A DNA stretch of 64,000 bases from Candidatus Binataceae bacterium (lineage in GTDB: Bacteria; Desulfobacterota; Binatia; Binatales; Binataceae): NCBI GenBank assembly GCA_035508495.1, contig DATJMX010000052.1, positions 62,001 to 126,000 on the forward strand. Reading direction: 5' to 3'. Below, piece by piece: positions 1 to 8,554 of this stretch. Position 1 is the stretch's first letter; every line of letters begins with the position of its first letter. Made by a program: the position numbers and the translations under genes. The notes under the pieces were generated by a model that made no database searches, was not told the DNA's origin, and saw nothing but the letters and a program-made list of their open reading frames with translations.

Positions 1-10
1 AACGATCGCG

Positions 11-421
11 ATGGAGCCCTATGTTTCCGCTGACACCGAAGCAACGATTCGACGCGGAATACAGACTCATGCCGCGGGCGCGATCGGTCGGCCCGAGCAG
101 TCATGGTCGCTCGCCAACGTTTTCGTGCGCAATGACGACGGCGAGATCGTCGGCGGAGCGATGGGCAATCTCTGGGGTGACTGGTTGTTTATCGGAATCC
201 TCTGGGTCGATCAGCCGCTTAGGGGAAATGGGCAGGCGACGCGATTGATGAACGCGATCGAGCGGCTCGCGGGCGAAGCCGGATGCCGCAGCGCCTATCT
301 CGACACCTTCAACCGGCGCGCGCTCTCGCTCTACGAGCGCCTCGGATACGAGACCTTCGGCGTGCTCGAGAATCATCCACTCGGACATGCGCATCATTTC
401 CTGAAAAAACGGCTTGACTGA
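11..421 (+). CDS. GNAT family N-acetyltransferase
   Basis: 136 residues, probably a GNAT acetyltransferase that moves an acetyl group from acetyl-CoA to an unknown amine. The acetyl-CoA pyrophosphate loop is visible as RGNGQATRLM (residues 71-80), and the typical C-terminal ALSLYERLGYETFG lies at 104-117. The frame is open to the window edge, so the true start may lie upstream and the gene may be 5' truncated; the ATG at 11 gives a length close to the small single-domain members. Nothing in the sequence indicates the substrate. It is followed on the same strand by a lipoprotein gene after 74 bases. Confidence 0.85.
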   Translation: MEPYVSADTEATIRRGIQTHAAGAIGRPEQSWSLANVFVRNDDGEIVGGAMGNLWGDWLFIGILWVDQPLRGNGQATRLMNAIERLAGEAGCRSAYLDTFNRRALSLYERLGYETFGVLENHPLGHAHHFLKKRLD

Positions 422-495
422 GACCAGTTGAATTGTGCGGCGGGGCGGCAGTATAAGCGGCGCATACATTTCGTTGATCTCGTGGGGAGGGTTTC

Positions 496-1179
496 GTGCG
501 CACATCACTGACCTCGATGCTGGTTGCGATCGCGATTGTGGGCGCAGGCTGCGGCGGGCAGCAGGCTGCGGCTCCGTCCGCGGGGACGAGCGCGCCGGCG
601 GCGGCCGCGCCGCAGGCCGCGAGCAGACCGGCGGTCAACGCACCATCGCTCAATGATGGCGATGACTTCGCGATTCGCCTCGCTCCCGATACTGCGTCTG
701 GCCTTCAGCTTCCCGCCGACCTCGATCTGATCGTAAAGCACGACGGCGATTCGCTGGTCTTTGCGAGCAAGCAGACCCCGCAATTAGACGCCGGAGCTAT
801 GACTCTCGTCCTCGATGCGCAAATGTGCGCGACCCAGTTTCAGGACAACAACATCACCACACGTTTCCAGCCCTGCGACCAAAGTGCCCAGTTCCCCCTG
901 CAAGTCGGCAAGACGTGGACTGCACGTTACGGTCAATCAACCGCGGGTGGTGAGTTCATTCAGCAAACCGGCAGCGGCACCGTGATGGGAATCGAACAGG
1001 TGACTGTCCCCGCAGGGACTTTCCAGGCCTATCGCATCGACGCGCGACACGGTCCCGACATCAGGACGACTTCATGGTATGTGCCCGAGGTGGGATTCTT
1101 TGTCAAAGTGCAATCTTCGTCGCCACAGCAGCTGAACTTCGAATTAGTCAGTTATCATCGAGGCGGCAGTAGCCACTGA
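496..1179 (+). CDS. Predicted secreted lipoprotein of unknown function
   Basis: 227 residues starting at GTG, with a purine-rich GGGGAGGG just upstream. The N-terminus is a short hydrophobic signal followed by VGAGC, so Cys19 is the likely lipidated residue, although the -3 position is Gly rather than Leu. A low-complexity Ala/Pro linker (about 20-50) leads to a folded domain of about 170 residues. That domain ends in a motif seen in various uncharacterised secreted beta-sandwich proteins (VPAGTFQAYRI, then TTSWYVPEVGFFVK). I do not recognise a defined function. Cell-envelope location is the main inference. Confidence 0.7.
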   Translation: MRTSLTSMLVAIAIVGAGCGGQQAAAPSAGTSAPAAAAPQAASRPAVNAPSLNDGDDFAIRLAPDTASGLQLPADLDLIVKHDGDSLVFASKQTPQLDAGAMTLVLDAQMCATQFQDNNITTRFQPCDQSAQFPLQVGKTWTARYGQSTAGGEFIQQTGSGTVMGIEQVTVPAGTFQAYRIDARHGPDIRTTSWYVPEVGFFVKVQSSSPQQLNFELVSYHRGGSSH

Positions 1180-1187
1180 GTAACGCT

Positions 1188-1712
1188 CTACTTCGGAAGT
1201 GACGGCGTAGATTCCTCTTGGCGCGGGCCCATTTCGCCGTTTAGGAAGAGAAATAGCGTCCAAAGGCTGCGCGTCCATGGGATCGCGGCGATAGCTGACG
1301 CGAAGGCCGCCGCAACTGGCAACGCTAGCTGCAGAATCCAGTTTGCTCCCACGAATACGAATACGGTCCACGTGATGACTGCAGCCGCGGCGGCGATCGA
1401 ATAGTCAATTACTGCCGGGCCTACCCACTCGCCTTCGTTCTTCCAGAATTGCGCGCCGCAAGCGGGACAGAGCTTTCGCATTTCAAGGTATGAGCTGAAC
1501 ATCGCGCCGCGCCCGCATATCGGACACATGCGAGCGAGCGCGCGCTTGATGAGGATTCCCGGCGGGAGCCCAGCGGCTGCTTCGCCAACGTTATTCGCTT
1601 CGCGCTCGCTCCATCCGATCGCGATGATCACCGTCGCGCCCAACCCCGCGAGCAAAACGATAACGCCGAGGCTGATAACGATCGAAAGCGCGATTTCCTG
1701 GTCGGTGGTCAC
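1188..1712 (-). CDS. DUF983-like small membrane protein with two CPxC zinc-ribbon motifs
   Basis: 174 residues from a GTG start. One membrane segment lies at about 7-30, followed by a cytoplasmic section with two CxxC pairs (C63/C66 in MCPICGRG and C82/C85 in LCPACGAQ), then two C-terminal hydrophobic segments (about 103-125 and 128-146). The CP.CG...CP.CG pattern followed by two helices is characteristic of DUF983. The extra N-terminal helix is longer than usual. The cysteines probably bind zinc. Its 3' end faces the lipoprotein gene across only 8 bases, and it diverges from the VOC gene at 1827. Confidence 0.7.
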   Translation of the reverse strand: MTTDQEIALSIVISLGVIVLLAGLGATVIIAIGWSEREANNVGEAAAGLPPGILIKRALARMCPICGRGAMFSSYLEMRKLCPACGAQFWKNEGEWVGPAVIDYSIAAAAAVITWTVFVFVGANWILQLALPVAAAFASAIAAIPWTRSLWTLFLFLNGEMGPRQEESTPSLPK

Positions 1713-1774
1713 GGCAAAAAGCCTCGCATGTCTACCGATTCGAGTACATGTGGCCGCTTGAATTTCGAGGTGCG

Positions 1775-1800
1775 CCTAATTAGATATATGCCTAATTAGA
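1775..1800. promoter_or_regulatory. Direct repeat CCTAATTAGA x2, possible operator
   Basis: Two identical 10-mers (1775-1784 and 1791-1800) are separated by TATATG, so their centres are 16 bp apart. Each contains the palindrome CTAATTAG. They form an A+T-rich island in a G+C-rich genome, between the divergent starts of the DUF983-like gene (1712) and the VOC gene (1827), about 27 bp before the VOC ATG. This is a plausible regulator-binding site or promoter core. No regulator gene is adjacent. Confidence 0.45.
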
Positions 1801-1826
1801 TTGCGGTGAAATAAAGGAGGCCTGCC

Positions 1827-2264
1827 ATGGTTCGCACTCGCGGTCTTTCGCATATCAACCTGAATGTCTCCGATATCGAACGCTCAAAGCGATTCTACAG
1901 CGAGGTATTCGGGCTCGAAGTACTGCACGATTACGAAGGCCCAATGGGCAAGCATACGTGGGGCAGACAGCTCGTGCTAAGCACGCCAGGTGCGCAGGAT
2001 TTGATCGCGCTGAGCCAGGTTCCTGGCGAACCAATCGGTCCTGGCGGAGTGAACCACTTCGGCTTTACGCTGTTGACGGATGACGACCTTGATGACGCGA
2101 TCGCCGCCATTGAACGCGCCGGCGGACGGCTGAGACGCCGCGCTCAAGACGAAGTCGATTCGATAGTCGAGCGCTACGCCTACGTCGAAGACCCAGATGG
2201 CTACGTGATCGAACTTAATCCGCAGCGCGTATTGCTGTCGCGCAAGCGGACTGCTGACAGCTAG
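1827..2264 (+). CDS. VOC family (glyoxalase/dioxygenase fold) protein
   Basis: 145 residues with one of the best Shine-Dalgarno sequences in the window (AAAGGAGG, 1813-1820). The vicinal-oxygen-chelate fold is shown by SHINLNVSDIERSKRFYSEVFG (two parts, residues 8-29) and by DPDGYVIELNP at the C-terminus. Probable metal ligands are His9, His77 and Glu129, so an active metalloenzyme is likely (glyoxalase, fosfomycin-resistance or ring-cleavage type). The substrate cannot be read from the sequence. Its TAG stop lies in a CTAG that is also the stop of the convergent inositol-phosphate synthase gene. Confidence 0.85.
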   Translation: MVRTRGLSHINLNVSDIERSKRFYSEVFGLEVLHDYEGPMGKHTWGRQLVLSTPGAQDLIALSQVPGEPIGPGGVNHFGFTLLTDDDLDDAIAAIERAGGRLRRRAQDEVDSIVERYAYVEDPDGYVIELNPQRVLLSRKRTADS

Positions 2265-3583
2265 TCATAGTATTCGAGGCCGAGGTGCGTGATCAGATCT
2301 TCGCCGCGCATCCAGCGTAGCGTGTTCTTGAGCTTCATCAGTTGGATGAAAATGTCGTGCTCCGGATACAGCTTCGGCGCGTGCATCGGGCCTTTGAAGT
2401 AGAACGACAGCCATTCCTGGATGCCGCGCATGCCGGCGCGATGCGCCAGGTCGAGGAACAGCACCAGGTCGAGCACGAGCGGCGCGGCGAGGATCGAATC
2501 GCGACACAGAAAGTTAATCTTGATCTGCATCGGATAGCCGAGCCATCCGAAGATATCGATATTGTCCCAGCCTTCCTTGGCGTCGCCGCGCGGCGGGTAA
2601 TAGTTGATGCGCACGGTGTGGAAAACGTTGCCGTAGAGCTCGGGATGCAGTTCCGGCTGCAGGATCTGATCGAGTACCGAGAGCTTGGTCTCTTCCTTCG
2701 ACTTGAATGAGCCGGGATCGTCGAGCACTTCGCCGTCGCGATTGCCCAGGATATTGGTCGAGTACCATCCCGACATCCCGAGCATGCGGGCCTTGAGCCC
2801 CGGCGCGATCAGCGTCTTCATGAAGGTCTGCCCGGTCTTGAAGTCCTTGCCGCAGACGGGGAGATTGCGCTCGCGCGCGAGTTCCTGGAGCGCAGGAGTA
2901 TCGGTCGTGAGATTCGGTGCGCCGTTGGCGTGCGGCACGCCCATCTTGAGTGCGGCGTACGCGTAAATCTGACTCGGCGCGATACGCGGATCGTTCTTGG
3001 CGAGCCCCGCCTCGAAAGCCTTGAGCGTCTGATGCACGTCAGCCGGTCGATGGAACACTTCAGTCGAGCCGCACCACACCATCACCATCCGCGCGACGCC
3101 GGTGCGCTCCTTGAAACGCCGGATGTCGTCCATCAACATCTCGGCCTTTTCCATCTTGTTCGCGGCTTCCTTCACGTTAGGGCCGTTGATGCGCCGGACG
3201 AAGTCCTGGTCGAACACGGCGTCCATCGGATGAAGCTTCTCGAGCGGCTCGCGGACTTTTTCGATGAGCGCGGGATCGAGAACCGCGGCTTTGCGCGCGG
3301 CCTCGTAGGCATTGTCCTCGTAGATGTCCCATCCGCCGAACTCCAGGTCCTCGAGCTTCGCGAGCGGAACAAAGTCCTTGATTTTCGGGGTACGCGCTTC
3401 GGTCCGCTTGCCGAGGCGCACGGTCGCGAGCTGCGTCAGCGATCCGATCGGCTGGCCGAGTCCGCGCTTGACGGCCTCGACCCCGGCGATGAAGGTCGTG
3501 GTGACGGCGCCCATCCCGGGCAGCAGAACGCCGAGCTTGCCTTCGGCGGGAGCGATACGAACGGTGTCTTTATTGTTCGGCAC
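2261..3583 (-). CDS. ino1: Inositol-3-phosphate synthase
   Basis: 440 residues, GTG start. It converts glucose 6-phosphate to 1D-myo-inositol 3-phosphate using NAD as an internal redox cofactor. The NAD-binding loop GVLLPGMGAVTTTF is at 18-31, and the family's conserved blocks NGAPNLTTDTPALQELA, CGKDFKTGQTFMKT and GWYSTNILGNRDGEVL are present in order. Length matches prokaryotic members. The gene lies 18 bases after the ferredoxin gene and appears to be the last gene of the Mrp-ferredoxin-synthase run. In bacteria this enzyme usually feeds inositol phospholipids, compatible solutes or inositol-containing thiols; which applies here is not visible. Confidence 0.93.
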   Translation of the reverse strand: MPNNKDTVRIAPAEGKLGVLLPGMGAVTTTFIAGVEAVKRGLGQPIGSLTQLATVRLGKRTEARTPKIKDFVPLAKLEDLEFGGWDIYEDNAYEAARKAAVLDPALIEKVREPLEKLHPMDAVFDQDFVRRINGPNVKEAANKMEKAEMLMDDIRRFKERTGVARMVMVWCGSTEVFHRPADVHQTLKAFEAGLAKNDPRIAPSQIYAYAALKMGVPHANGAPNLTTDTPALQELARERNLPVCGKDFKTGQTFMKTLIAPGLKARMLGMSGWYSTNILGNRDGEVLDDPGSFKSKEETKLSVLDQILQPELHPELYGNVFHTVRINYYPPRGDAKEGWDNIDIFGWLGYPMQIKINFLCRDSILAAPLVLDLVLFLDLAHRAGMRGIQEWLSFYFKGPMHAPKLYPEHDIFIQLMKLKNTLRWMRGEDLITHLGLEYYD

Positions 3584-3601
3584 TTTTGATAATTCGCGAG
3601 C

Positions 3602-3937
3602 TTAAGCCTTGCGGAAACGCGACGGCGCGTCGTCGGGAAAAGTCTGATCGGGATGCAGCTCGCGCGCGCGGACGAGCAGAGCTTCCTCGGTTTCGGGATT
3701 GCCAGGATCGGGGATACAGCAATCGACGGGGCATACCGCCGCGCACTGTTCCTGATCGAAGAATCCGACGCACTCGGTACATTTTGCAGCGGCGATGTAA
3801 TAAATGTCTTCCTTGACCGCGGGATGCATCTCGCCGTTGTGTTCCCACTGCGCCCCGCCTTCGTAGATCGCGGTGTTGGGGCACTCCGGCTCGCAAGCGC
3901 CACAGTTGATGCATTCGTCGGTGATCAAGGTCGACAT
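3602..3937 (-). CDS. 2[4Fe-4S] ferredoxin of the Allochromatium (Alvin) type
   Basis: 111 residues, a cytoplasmic electron carrier. The first cluster motif is regular (C9, C12, C15, C19). The second has the spacing C53-x2-C56-x8-C65-x3-C69, with a loop insertion between the second and third cysteines, followed by a C-terminal extension; this is the signature of Alvin-type low-potential ferredoxins. It lies between an Mrp-type Fe-S carrier gene and inositol-phosphate synthase on the same strand. The Mrp neighbour suggests it could be a client of Fe-S delivery, but that is only inference. Confidence 0.92.
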   Translation of the reverse strand: MSTLITDECINCGACEPECPNTAIYEGGAQWEHNGEMHPAVKEDIYYIAAAKCTECVGFFDQEQCAAVCPVDCCIPDPGNPETEEALLVRARELHPDQTFPDDAPSRFRKA

Positions 3938-4056
3938 CGCAAAGAAACTCCGTAACTGGATTTACTAATCGACGCGGCCCTCTGTCCGCGTGAAGGAACT
4001 AACGTTAAGCGACAAGAGTATCGGCGCGTCCAAAGCCGGGCAAGTATGCGGCCTCG

Positions 4057-5106
4057 TCACTCCGGCATCTCCGCGACGATTCTGCGCGCGAGTTCGAGGT
4101 AGGCCTGGCTTGCGGGATGCTTCGGGTTGGCGACGACGATTGGCGTCCCTTTGTCACCAGCCTCGCGCACTTCGGGATAGATCGGAATCTTTGAGAGCAG
4201 CTCAGTCCCTTCCTGCGCCGCCATTTTCTCGCCACCGCCGTGACCGAACAGCTCGTCGCGCTCGCCGCAATCGGGGCAGATGAAGTAGCTCATGTTCTCA
4301 ACCACGCCGAGCAGCGGGCAATGCACCTGGCGGAACATCTTGACCGCGCGCGTCGCGTCGAGCAGCGCGACATCCTGCGGCGTCGTAACGATCACGGCGC
4401 CGTCGAGCGCCACCTGCTGCGCGAGCGTGAGCTGCGCATCGCCAGTGCCGGGAGGCAAATCAACGATCAGGAAATCCTGCGTGCCCCAGAGCGTATCCTT
4501 GAGGAACTGGCGCACCGCGCCCATCACCATCGGACCTCGCCAGATCACGGGCGCCTTGTCGGTCAGAAAAAATCCGATCGAGATCATCTTCACGCCGTAC
4601 TTCTCGATCGGAAAGAACGTGTTGCCGCCCGCGGACTTGGGCCGCTCGTCGCCGGTGCCGTACATCATCGGAATCGAGGGCCCGTAGATATCGGCGTCGA
4701 GCAGGCCGACACTCATGCCAAGCTGCGCGAGCGCCGCGGCAAGGTTCGCCGCGACGGTCGATTTGCCGACTCCTCCCTTTCCGCTCCCGACGGCGACGAT
4801 ATACTTCGTGCCTTCGAGGCGGACCCGCCCGGTCTTCTCGCCGAGCTCCGCCTCGATACGCCGCACGCGCAGCTCGACGCTCGGCACGCCAAGGTCGTGC
4901 GAGATCGTGTGATGAACGCTCTCGGCGAGCTTCTTCATCACGTCGTCGTTCTCGGAGGCCTGCCGCAGCAGAATCGCGTAGCCGCCATTTTGCGTCGGCT
5001 GCACATCCTCGACGATCCCGAGAGTCAGAATATCGGCGGAGTAACCGGGGTATTTGATTTTGCCGAGCGCCTCGAACACGGCCTCGGATGGAATCTGGCG
5101 CGCCAC
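4057..5106 (-). CDS. mrp: Mrp/ApbC-type Fe-S cluster carrier P-loop ATPase
   Basis: 349 residues from a GTG start. Residues 1-100 form a MIP18/DUF59-like domain. The MinD-type P-loop follows, with the deviant Walker A GSGKGGVGKS at 107-116. Later blocks include LLDADIYGPSIP, IVDLPPGTGD and the CxxC of SYFICPDCGE, which in this family binds a bridging [4Fe-4S] cluster at the dimer interface. Family role: ATP-dependent transfer of Fe-S clusters to apoproteins in the cytoplasm. The 119-base gap to the ferredoxin gene is compatible with an operon or with a separate promoter. Confidence 0.93.
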   Translation of the reverse strand: MARQIPSEAVFEALGKIKYPGYSADILTLGIVEDVQPTQNGGYAILLRQASENDDVMKKLAESVHHTISHDLGVPSVELRVRRIEAELGEKTGRVRLEGTKYIVAVGSGKGGVGKSTVAANLAAALAQLGMSVGLLDADIYGPSIPMMYGTGDERPKSAGGNTFFPIEKYGVKMISIGFFLTDKAPVIWRGPMVMGAVRQFLKDTLWGTQDFLIVDLPPGTGDAQLTLAQQVALDGAVIVTTPQDVALLDATRAVKMFRQVHCPLLGVVENMSYFICPDCGERDELFGHGGGEKMAAQEGTELLSKIPIYPEVREAGDKGTPIVVANPKHPASQAYLELARRIVAEMPE

Positions 5107-5163
5107 TAATGTGATTATTCCAGATGCATTAGCCGCGCGAAAGTTGCGCGTGACTAAATCGCC

Positions 5164-5871
5164 TTACTCCATCGCCGTCAGCGGGATGAAGCCCTCGAGG
5201 CCGCTCTTCATCCTGATTCGCGCGTAGCTGAGCGCGAGGCCGACGACGTGCACATCGTGACCGGTGTGAACCTCCGACAGCTTCTTGCCCCAGCGGTTCG
5301 GCTTGTCTAGCACGGCGGCGTCGTGACTCAGCCTGAAGATTTTGTCGATCGGCTTCAGCATCTCGACCGACGCCGGATCGATATAACCGGTTTCGCCGTT
5401 CTTGAGATTCACGCGCAGAAAGTAATGCGTCGAGCCGCTCACGTTGATGAACTTGTCGACCTGCAACTGCTCGAGATGCTTGCTGGATTTCGCGGGGCTC
5501 GAGTAAACCCAGTCGGCTTTGATCACGCGCAGGCGCGCCCGCGCCGGCTCGACCTCAACCTCGCGAGGCGCCGCCGATCCGTGCGTCGAAGCACGATGAA
5601 CGACGCGCGGCGGCCGCGAGGCGTGAGGCTCAGGAGCGGGAGCCGTCCCTCCCGTCATACTCGCCGCCGCGGGTGACGATGGCGCGGCAGGAGATGCGCC
5701 AGGCGTTCCGCTGCCCGAATCGGCCGGCACAACCGACGTCTCGGGAACGTCTCCTTCCGACATCGCGGCGTGCACCCGATTCGCCGACATCGCGAGCATC
5801 GCACTCGCGCCGAGCGCCGCGACCAACACAAATTGTTTCGCTGAAAATCTTCGCTTAGCCATCATCCTCAT
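5164..5871 (-). CDS. Exported protein with two SH3-like domains
   Basis: 235 residues with a strong GGAGGGGG before the ATG. A basic N-terminus and a hydrophobic stretch ending near VHAA (about residue 36) form a Sec-type signal peptide. A Pro/Ala/Ser-rich linker (about 37-105) follows. The C-terminal half has two consecutive SH3b-like units, each with the pattern 'xxVYSSP...G.TGYI' and 'AAVLDKP...GLEGFIP'. Bacterial SH3 domains of this type commonly bind peptidoglycan or envelope ligands. There is no catalytic domain, so a structural or targeting role is likely. Confidence 0.7.
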   Translation of the reverse strand: MRMMAKRRFSAKQFVLVAALGASAMLAMSANRVHAAMSEGDVPETSVVPADSGSGTPGASPAAPSSPAAASMTGGTAPAPEPHASRPPRVVHRASTHGSAAPREVEVEPARARLRVIKADWVYSSPAKSSKHLEQLQVDKFINVSGSTHYFLRVNLKNGETGYIDPASVEMLKPIDKIFRLSHDAAVLDKPNRWGKKLSEVHTGHDVHVVGLALSYARIRMKSGLEGFIPLTAME

Positions 5872-5898
5872 CCCCCTCCACCGAAACTCGATACTACA

Positions 5899-7656
5899 TC
5901 AACAGGCCCCGCACACGGTGCATCGCGTCACGTCACAGGGCGGGCTCTGATGCTCAAACTGCGCCTTCTTGCGCTCGGCAAGAAGAAACCATTTTTCGAC
6001 GTGATGATCGATAAAGTCCCACGGCAGCACCTCGTCGTGCGCATAGTCGCGGATCACGAAAGAATCCGGATCGGGCAAATCGCCCGCCTCGCCCGCCGCA
6101 ATCTCGCGCCGAATCGACTGGAGCTCATGCCAGATCGGCCCCGGCCCGTCGCATCCCGCAGCGTCGAGGCGCTCGAGGATTCGTGCCATCCGCCGGTCGC
6201 CGCGCGACACCATCGTCTGGAAATACGCCTCGCGCGGCGATTCCGCGTCGAGCTCGACCGGCCCGAGCTTGCCCAGCGCGCTGCGCAGCAGCGCCACCTT
6301 GCGTTTGAGGCTGCGCGCGTCGAGCATCGCGTCCCACTGAAACGGCGTCCACGGCTTCGGCACGAAGGGATTCAGCGAGACGGTCACATTGCCGACACGC
6401 TGACGGCGCGCGCGCGCCTGCTCGATAATCTTGTGGGTCAAATGCGCGATCCCGAGCACGTCATCGTCACGCTCTTCGGGCAAGCCAATCATGAAGTAAA
6501 GCTTTAGATTCGCCACGCCCTCGCCGAGCATCATTGCGGCCGCGCCAAGAATCTCATCCTCGGTGAGATTCTTGTTGATCACCTTGCGCATCCGCTCGCT
6601 GCCCGCCTCGGGCGCGATCGTTACGCTGCGTGCTCCCGTCTGGGATAACGCAGCCGCGAGTTTCGGCGTGATACAATCAGCTTTCAGCGAAGACGGCGAC
6701 AGCCGCCCGCCTTTTTCCGCGACCGCTGTCGCGATTTCCGCGACGCCGGGCACGCTCGCCATCTCGGCGCCGACGAGACCGATCACCTTGCGCTCGCCAA
6801 GCCCGCGCTCCGCCTCCGCAGTGATCGTCTCGGGCGAGCGATAGCGAATCGGACGATACATGAAGCCTGCCGCGCAGAAGCGGCATCCCCATTGGCATCC
6901 GCGGCTCGCCTCGACGAGATACATGTCGCCGAATACGGACTCCTCGGTGAGAATTAGCGACGCTGTTTTGTGATCGTCGAGATTATCGATGAGACGGCGA
7001 TTCACGCGCGGCGCGGCCGGACCGTGATAGGCAAACGAGCGCAGCCGGCCGCTATCGTCATAGGCGGGAGTGAAGTGCGCCGGAACGTACGCCCCTTCAA
7101 CGCCGGCTAGCGCATCGAGTTGATCGTCGCGGCCGCGCGAGTCCGCGTAGCGTGCGATAAACTCGGGCACCATCTCCTCGCCTTCGCCGATCAGAAAGAG
7201 ATCGATAAAATCCGCGATCGGCTCGGGATTCAGAAATACTGCCGAGCCGCCGGCGATGATAAGCGGATAGTTGCGCCCGCGCCGATCCTCGCGCCGCGGC
7301 GGAATTCCCGCGAGCCGCAGGATACTCAGCACGTTCAGGTAGTCGGTCTCGAACGAAATCGAAAACGCCAGGATATCGAAGTCCTCGAACGGGCGCGCGC
7401 GCTCGAATGAAACCGGACGCTCGCCCGTCTGGCTCATCTGTTCGCGCTCGTCGGCATCGGGCAAAAAGGCGCGGTCGGCGGCCACGCGAGTATCCGATTC
7501 GAAGATATGAAAAACCGCCTGGAAGCCGAGGTTCGCCATCCCGAGGCGATAGATATTTGGATAGATGACGCAAACCGAGATGTCACCGCCGCGCCGGCGC
7601 TCGTAGAGCACCTTCTCGCGCGCAATCCGCTCCAGCGCGCGCTTACGGATGAACAT
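5899..7656 (-). CDS. B12-binding-like radical SAM protein (TIGR03960-like)
   Basis: 585 residues. The N-terminal part (about 25-170) has a cobalamin-binding-like Rossmann organisation (VCVIYPNIYRLGMANLG; IIAGGSAVFLNPEPIADF). The radical SAM core carries C254-x3-C258-x2-C261 in SRGCQWGCRFC. The last 12 residues hold C574, C579, C582 and C585, which look like a second metal or Fe-S site. The sequence resembles the TIGR03960 family, which in many bacteria is fused or adjacent to a DUF2344 domain; neither is seen here. Substrate unknown. The gene follows the methyltransferase gene after 88 bases on the same strand. Confidence 0.82.
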   Translation of the reverse strand: MFIRKRALERIAREKVLYERRRGGDISVCVIYPNIYRLGMANLGFQAVFHIFESDTRVAADRAFLPDADEREQMSQTGERPVSFERARPFEDFDILAFSISFETDYLNVLSILRLAGIPPRREDRRGRNYPLIIAGGSAVFLNPEPIADFIDLFLIGEGEEMVPEFIARYADSRGRDDQLDALAGVEGAYVPAHFTPAYDDSGRLRSFAYHGPAAPRVNRRLIDNLDDHKTASLILTEESVFGDMYLVEASRGCQWGCRFCAAGFMYRPIRYRSPETITAEAERGLGERKVIGLVGAEMASVPGVAEIATAVAEKGGRLSPSSLKADCITPKLAAALSQTGARSVTIAPEAGSERMRKVINKNLTEDEILGAAAMMLGEGVANLKLYFMIGLPEERDDDVLGIAHLTHKIIEQARARRQRVGNVTVSLNPFVPKPWTPFQWDAMLDARSLKRKVALLRSALGKLGPVELDAESPREAYFQTMVSRGDRRMARILERLDAAGCDGPGPIWHELQSIRREIAAGEAGDLPDPDSFVIRDYAHDEVLPWDFIDHHVEKWFLLAERKKAQFEHQSPPCDVTRCTVCGAC

Positions 7657-7744
7657 CGCAGCCCTCCACCATAACCGAACAGCGTAACCCGCCCCGCCCC
7701 GTAGTCCAAGGGCCCGCGCGACAGGAGCCCGCGCCGAGCATTGG

Positions 7745-8554
7745 TTACGGCTTGAAGGCGAGCACCGCCCAAATCTCCTGCGGTTCGGTCAGGATGCCTG
7801 TGATTGAGAACTCGCGCATCGCGGCGCGCAGTTCGCGCTCGAAGGCTTCGCGATTGGAGCCGAGCAGGCGCGGGCTGCAATAGGACGTCGAGTAGAGATT
7901 TCCGATCATTTCGTCGATCGTCCAGGTCTGCTCGTAACGTTCCTTCCAACTCCGCGCCAGCTTGAATTGCGAGCGCTGCACGCTCGATTCAAAACGTGAC
8001 TCGACCGGCACCGGGATGCCATAGCCCCGAAAGTGCGAGGGCGCGGCGTACTTCAGAACGATCTCCGCGACCTTGTTGCGCCATGGCTCGATGGGCGCGT
8101 CCTCGGGGAACGGAAATCCATAAGCGACGATCGCAACTCCGCCTCCATCCTCGACCAGCGGATAAAGAGCGTCGAGAGTTTTCTCGCGATTCATCCAGTG
8201 AAACGAGTTACCCATCGTCACGAGACGAAAGGGACCGGGCGCGGCGCTCAGATCCTCGGAGCTCCCGCCACGCCATTCGATATTCGCAAGAGCCCTCGCA
8301 GCGGCGACTCTCTCGCCCTCCGCGCGCATCTCATCGCTCGGATCCATCGCAACAACTTCGGCGAACATCGGCGCGAGCGGAATCGTCAGTGCGCCCGGGC
8401 CGCATCCGAGGTCGAGCAATCGGCCGCGTCCGTCGAGCTGAAACGTCTCGCGCAGCAGTGTGAACATCGAGTCGCGATAGGGCGGGCGAAACCGCGAGTA
8501 GTACGTCGCGGTGCCAGCGAAGAGCTGCGGGGTTTGTGCCGAATACGCTGTCAT
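7745..8554 (-). CDS. Class I SAM-dependent methyltransferase
   Basis: 269 residues. The SAM-binding motif I is LLDLGCGPGALTIPL (about 46-60), followed by the acidic end of strand two in VVAMDPSDEM. The N-terminal FAGTATYYSRFRPPY resembles methyltransferases of the UbiE/type-11 group. The acceptor cannot be assigned. It is transcribed away from the ABC exporter operon; the 351-base intergenic region contains a palindrome-bearing promoter that could control both directions. Confidence 0.85.
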   Translation of the reverse strand: MTAYSAQTPQLFAGTATYYSRFRPPYRDSMFTLLRETFQLDGRGRLLDLGCGPGALTIPLAPMFAEVVAMDPSDEMRAEGERVAAARALANIEWRGGSSEDLSAAPGPFRLVTMGNSFHWMNREKTLDALYPLVEDGGGVAIVAYGFPFPEDAPIEPWRNKVAEIVLKYAAPSHFRGYGIPVPVESRFESSVQRSQFKLARSWKERYEQTWTIDEMIGNLYSTSYCSPRLLGSNREAFERELRAAMREFSITGILTEPQEIWAVLAFKP

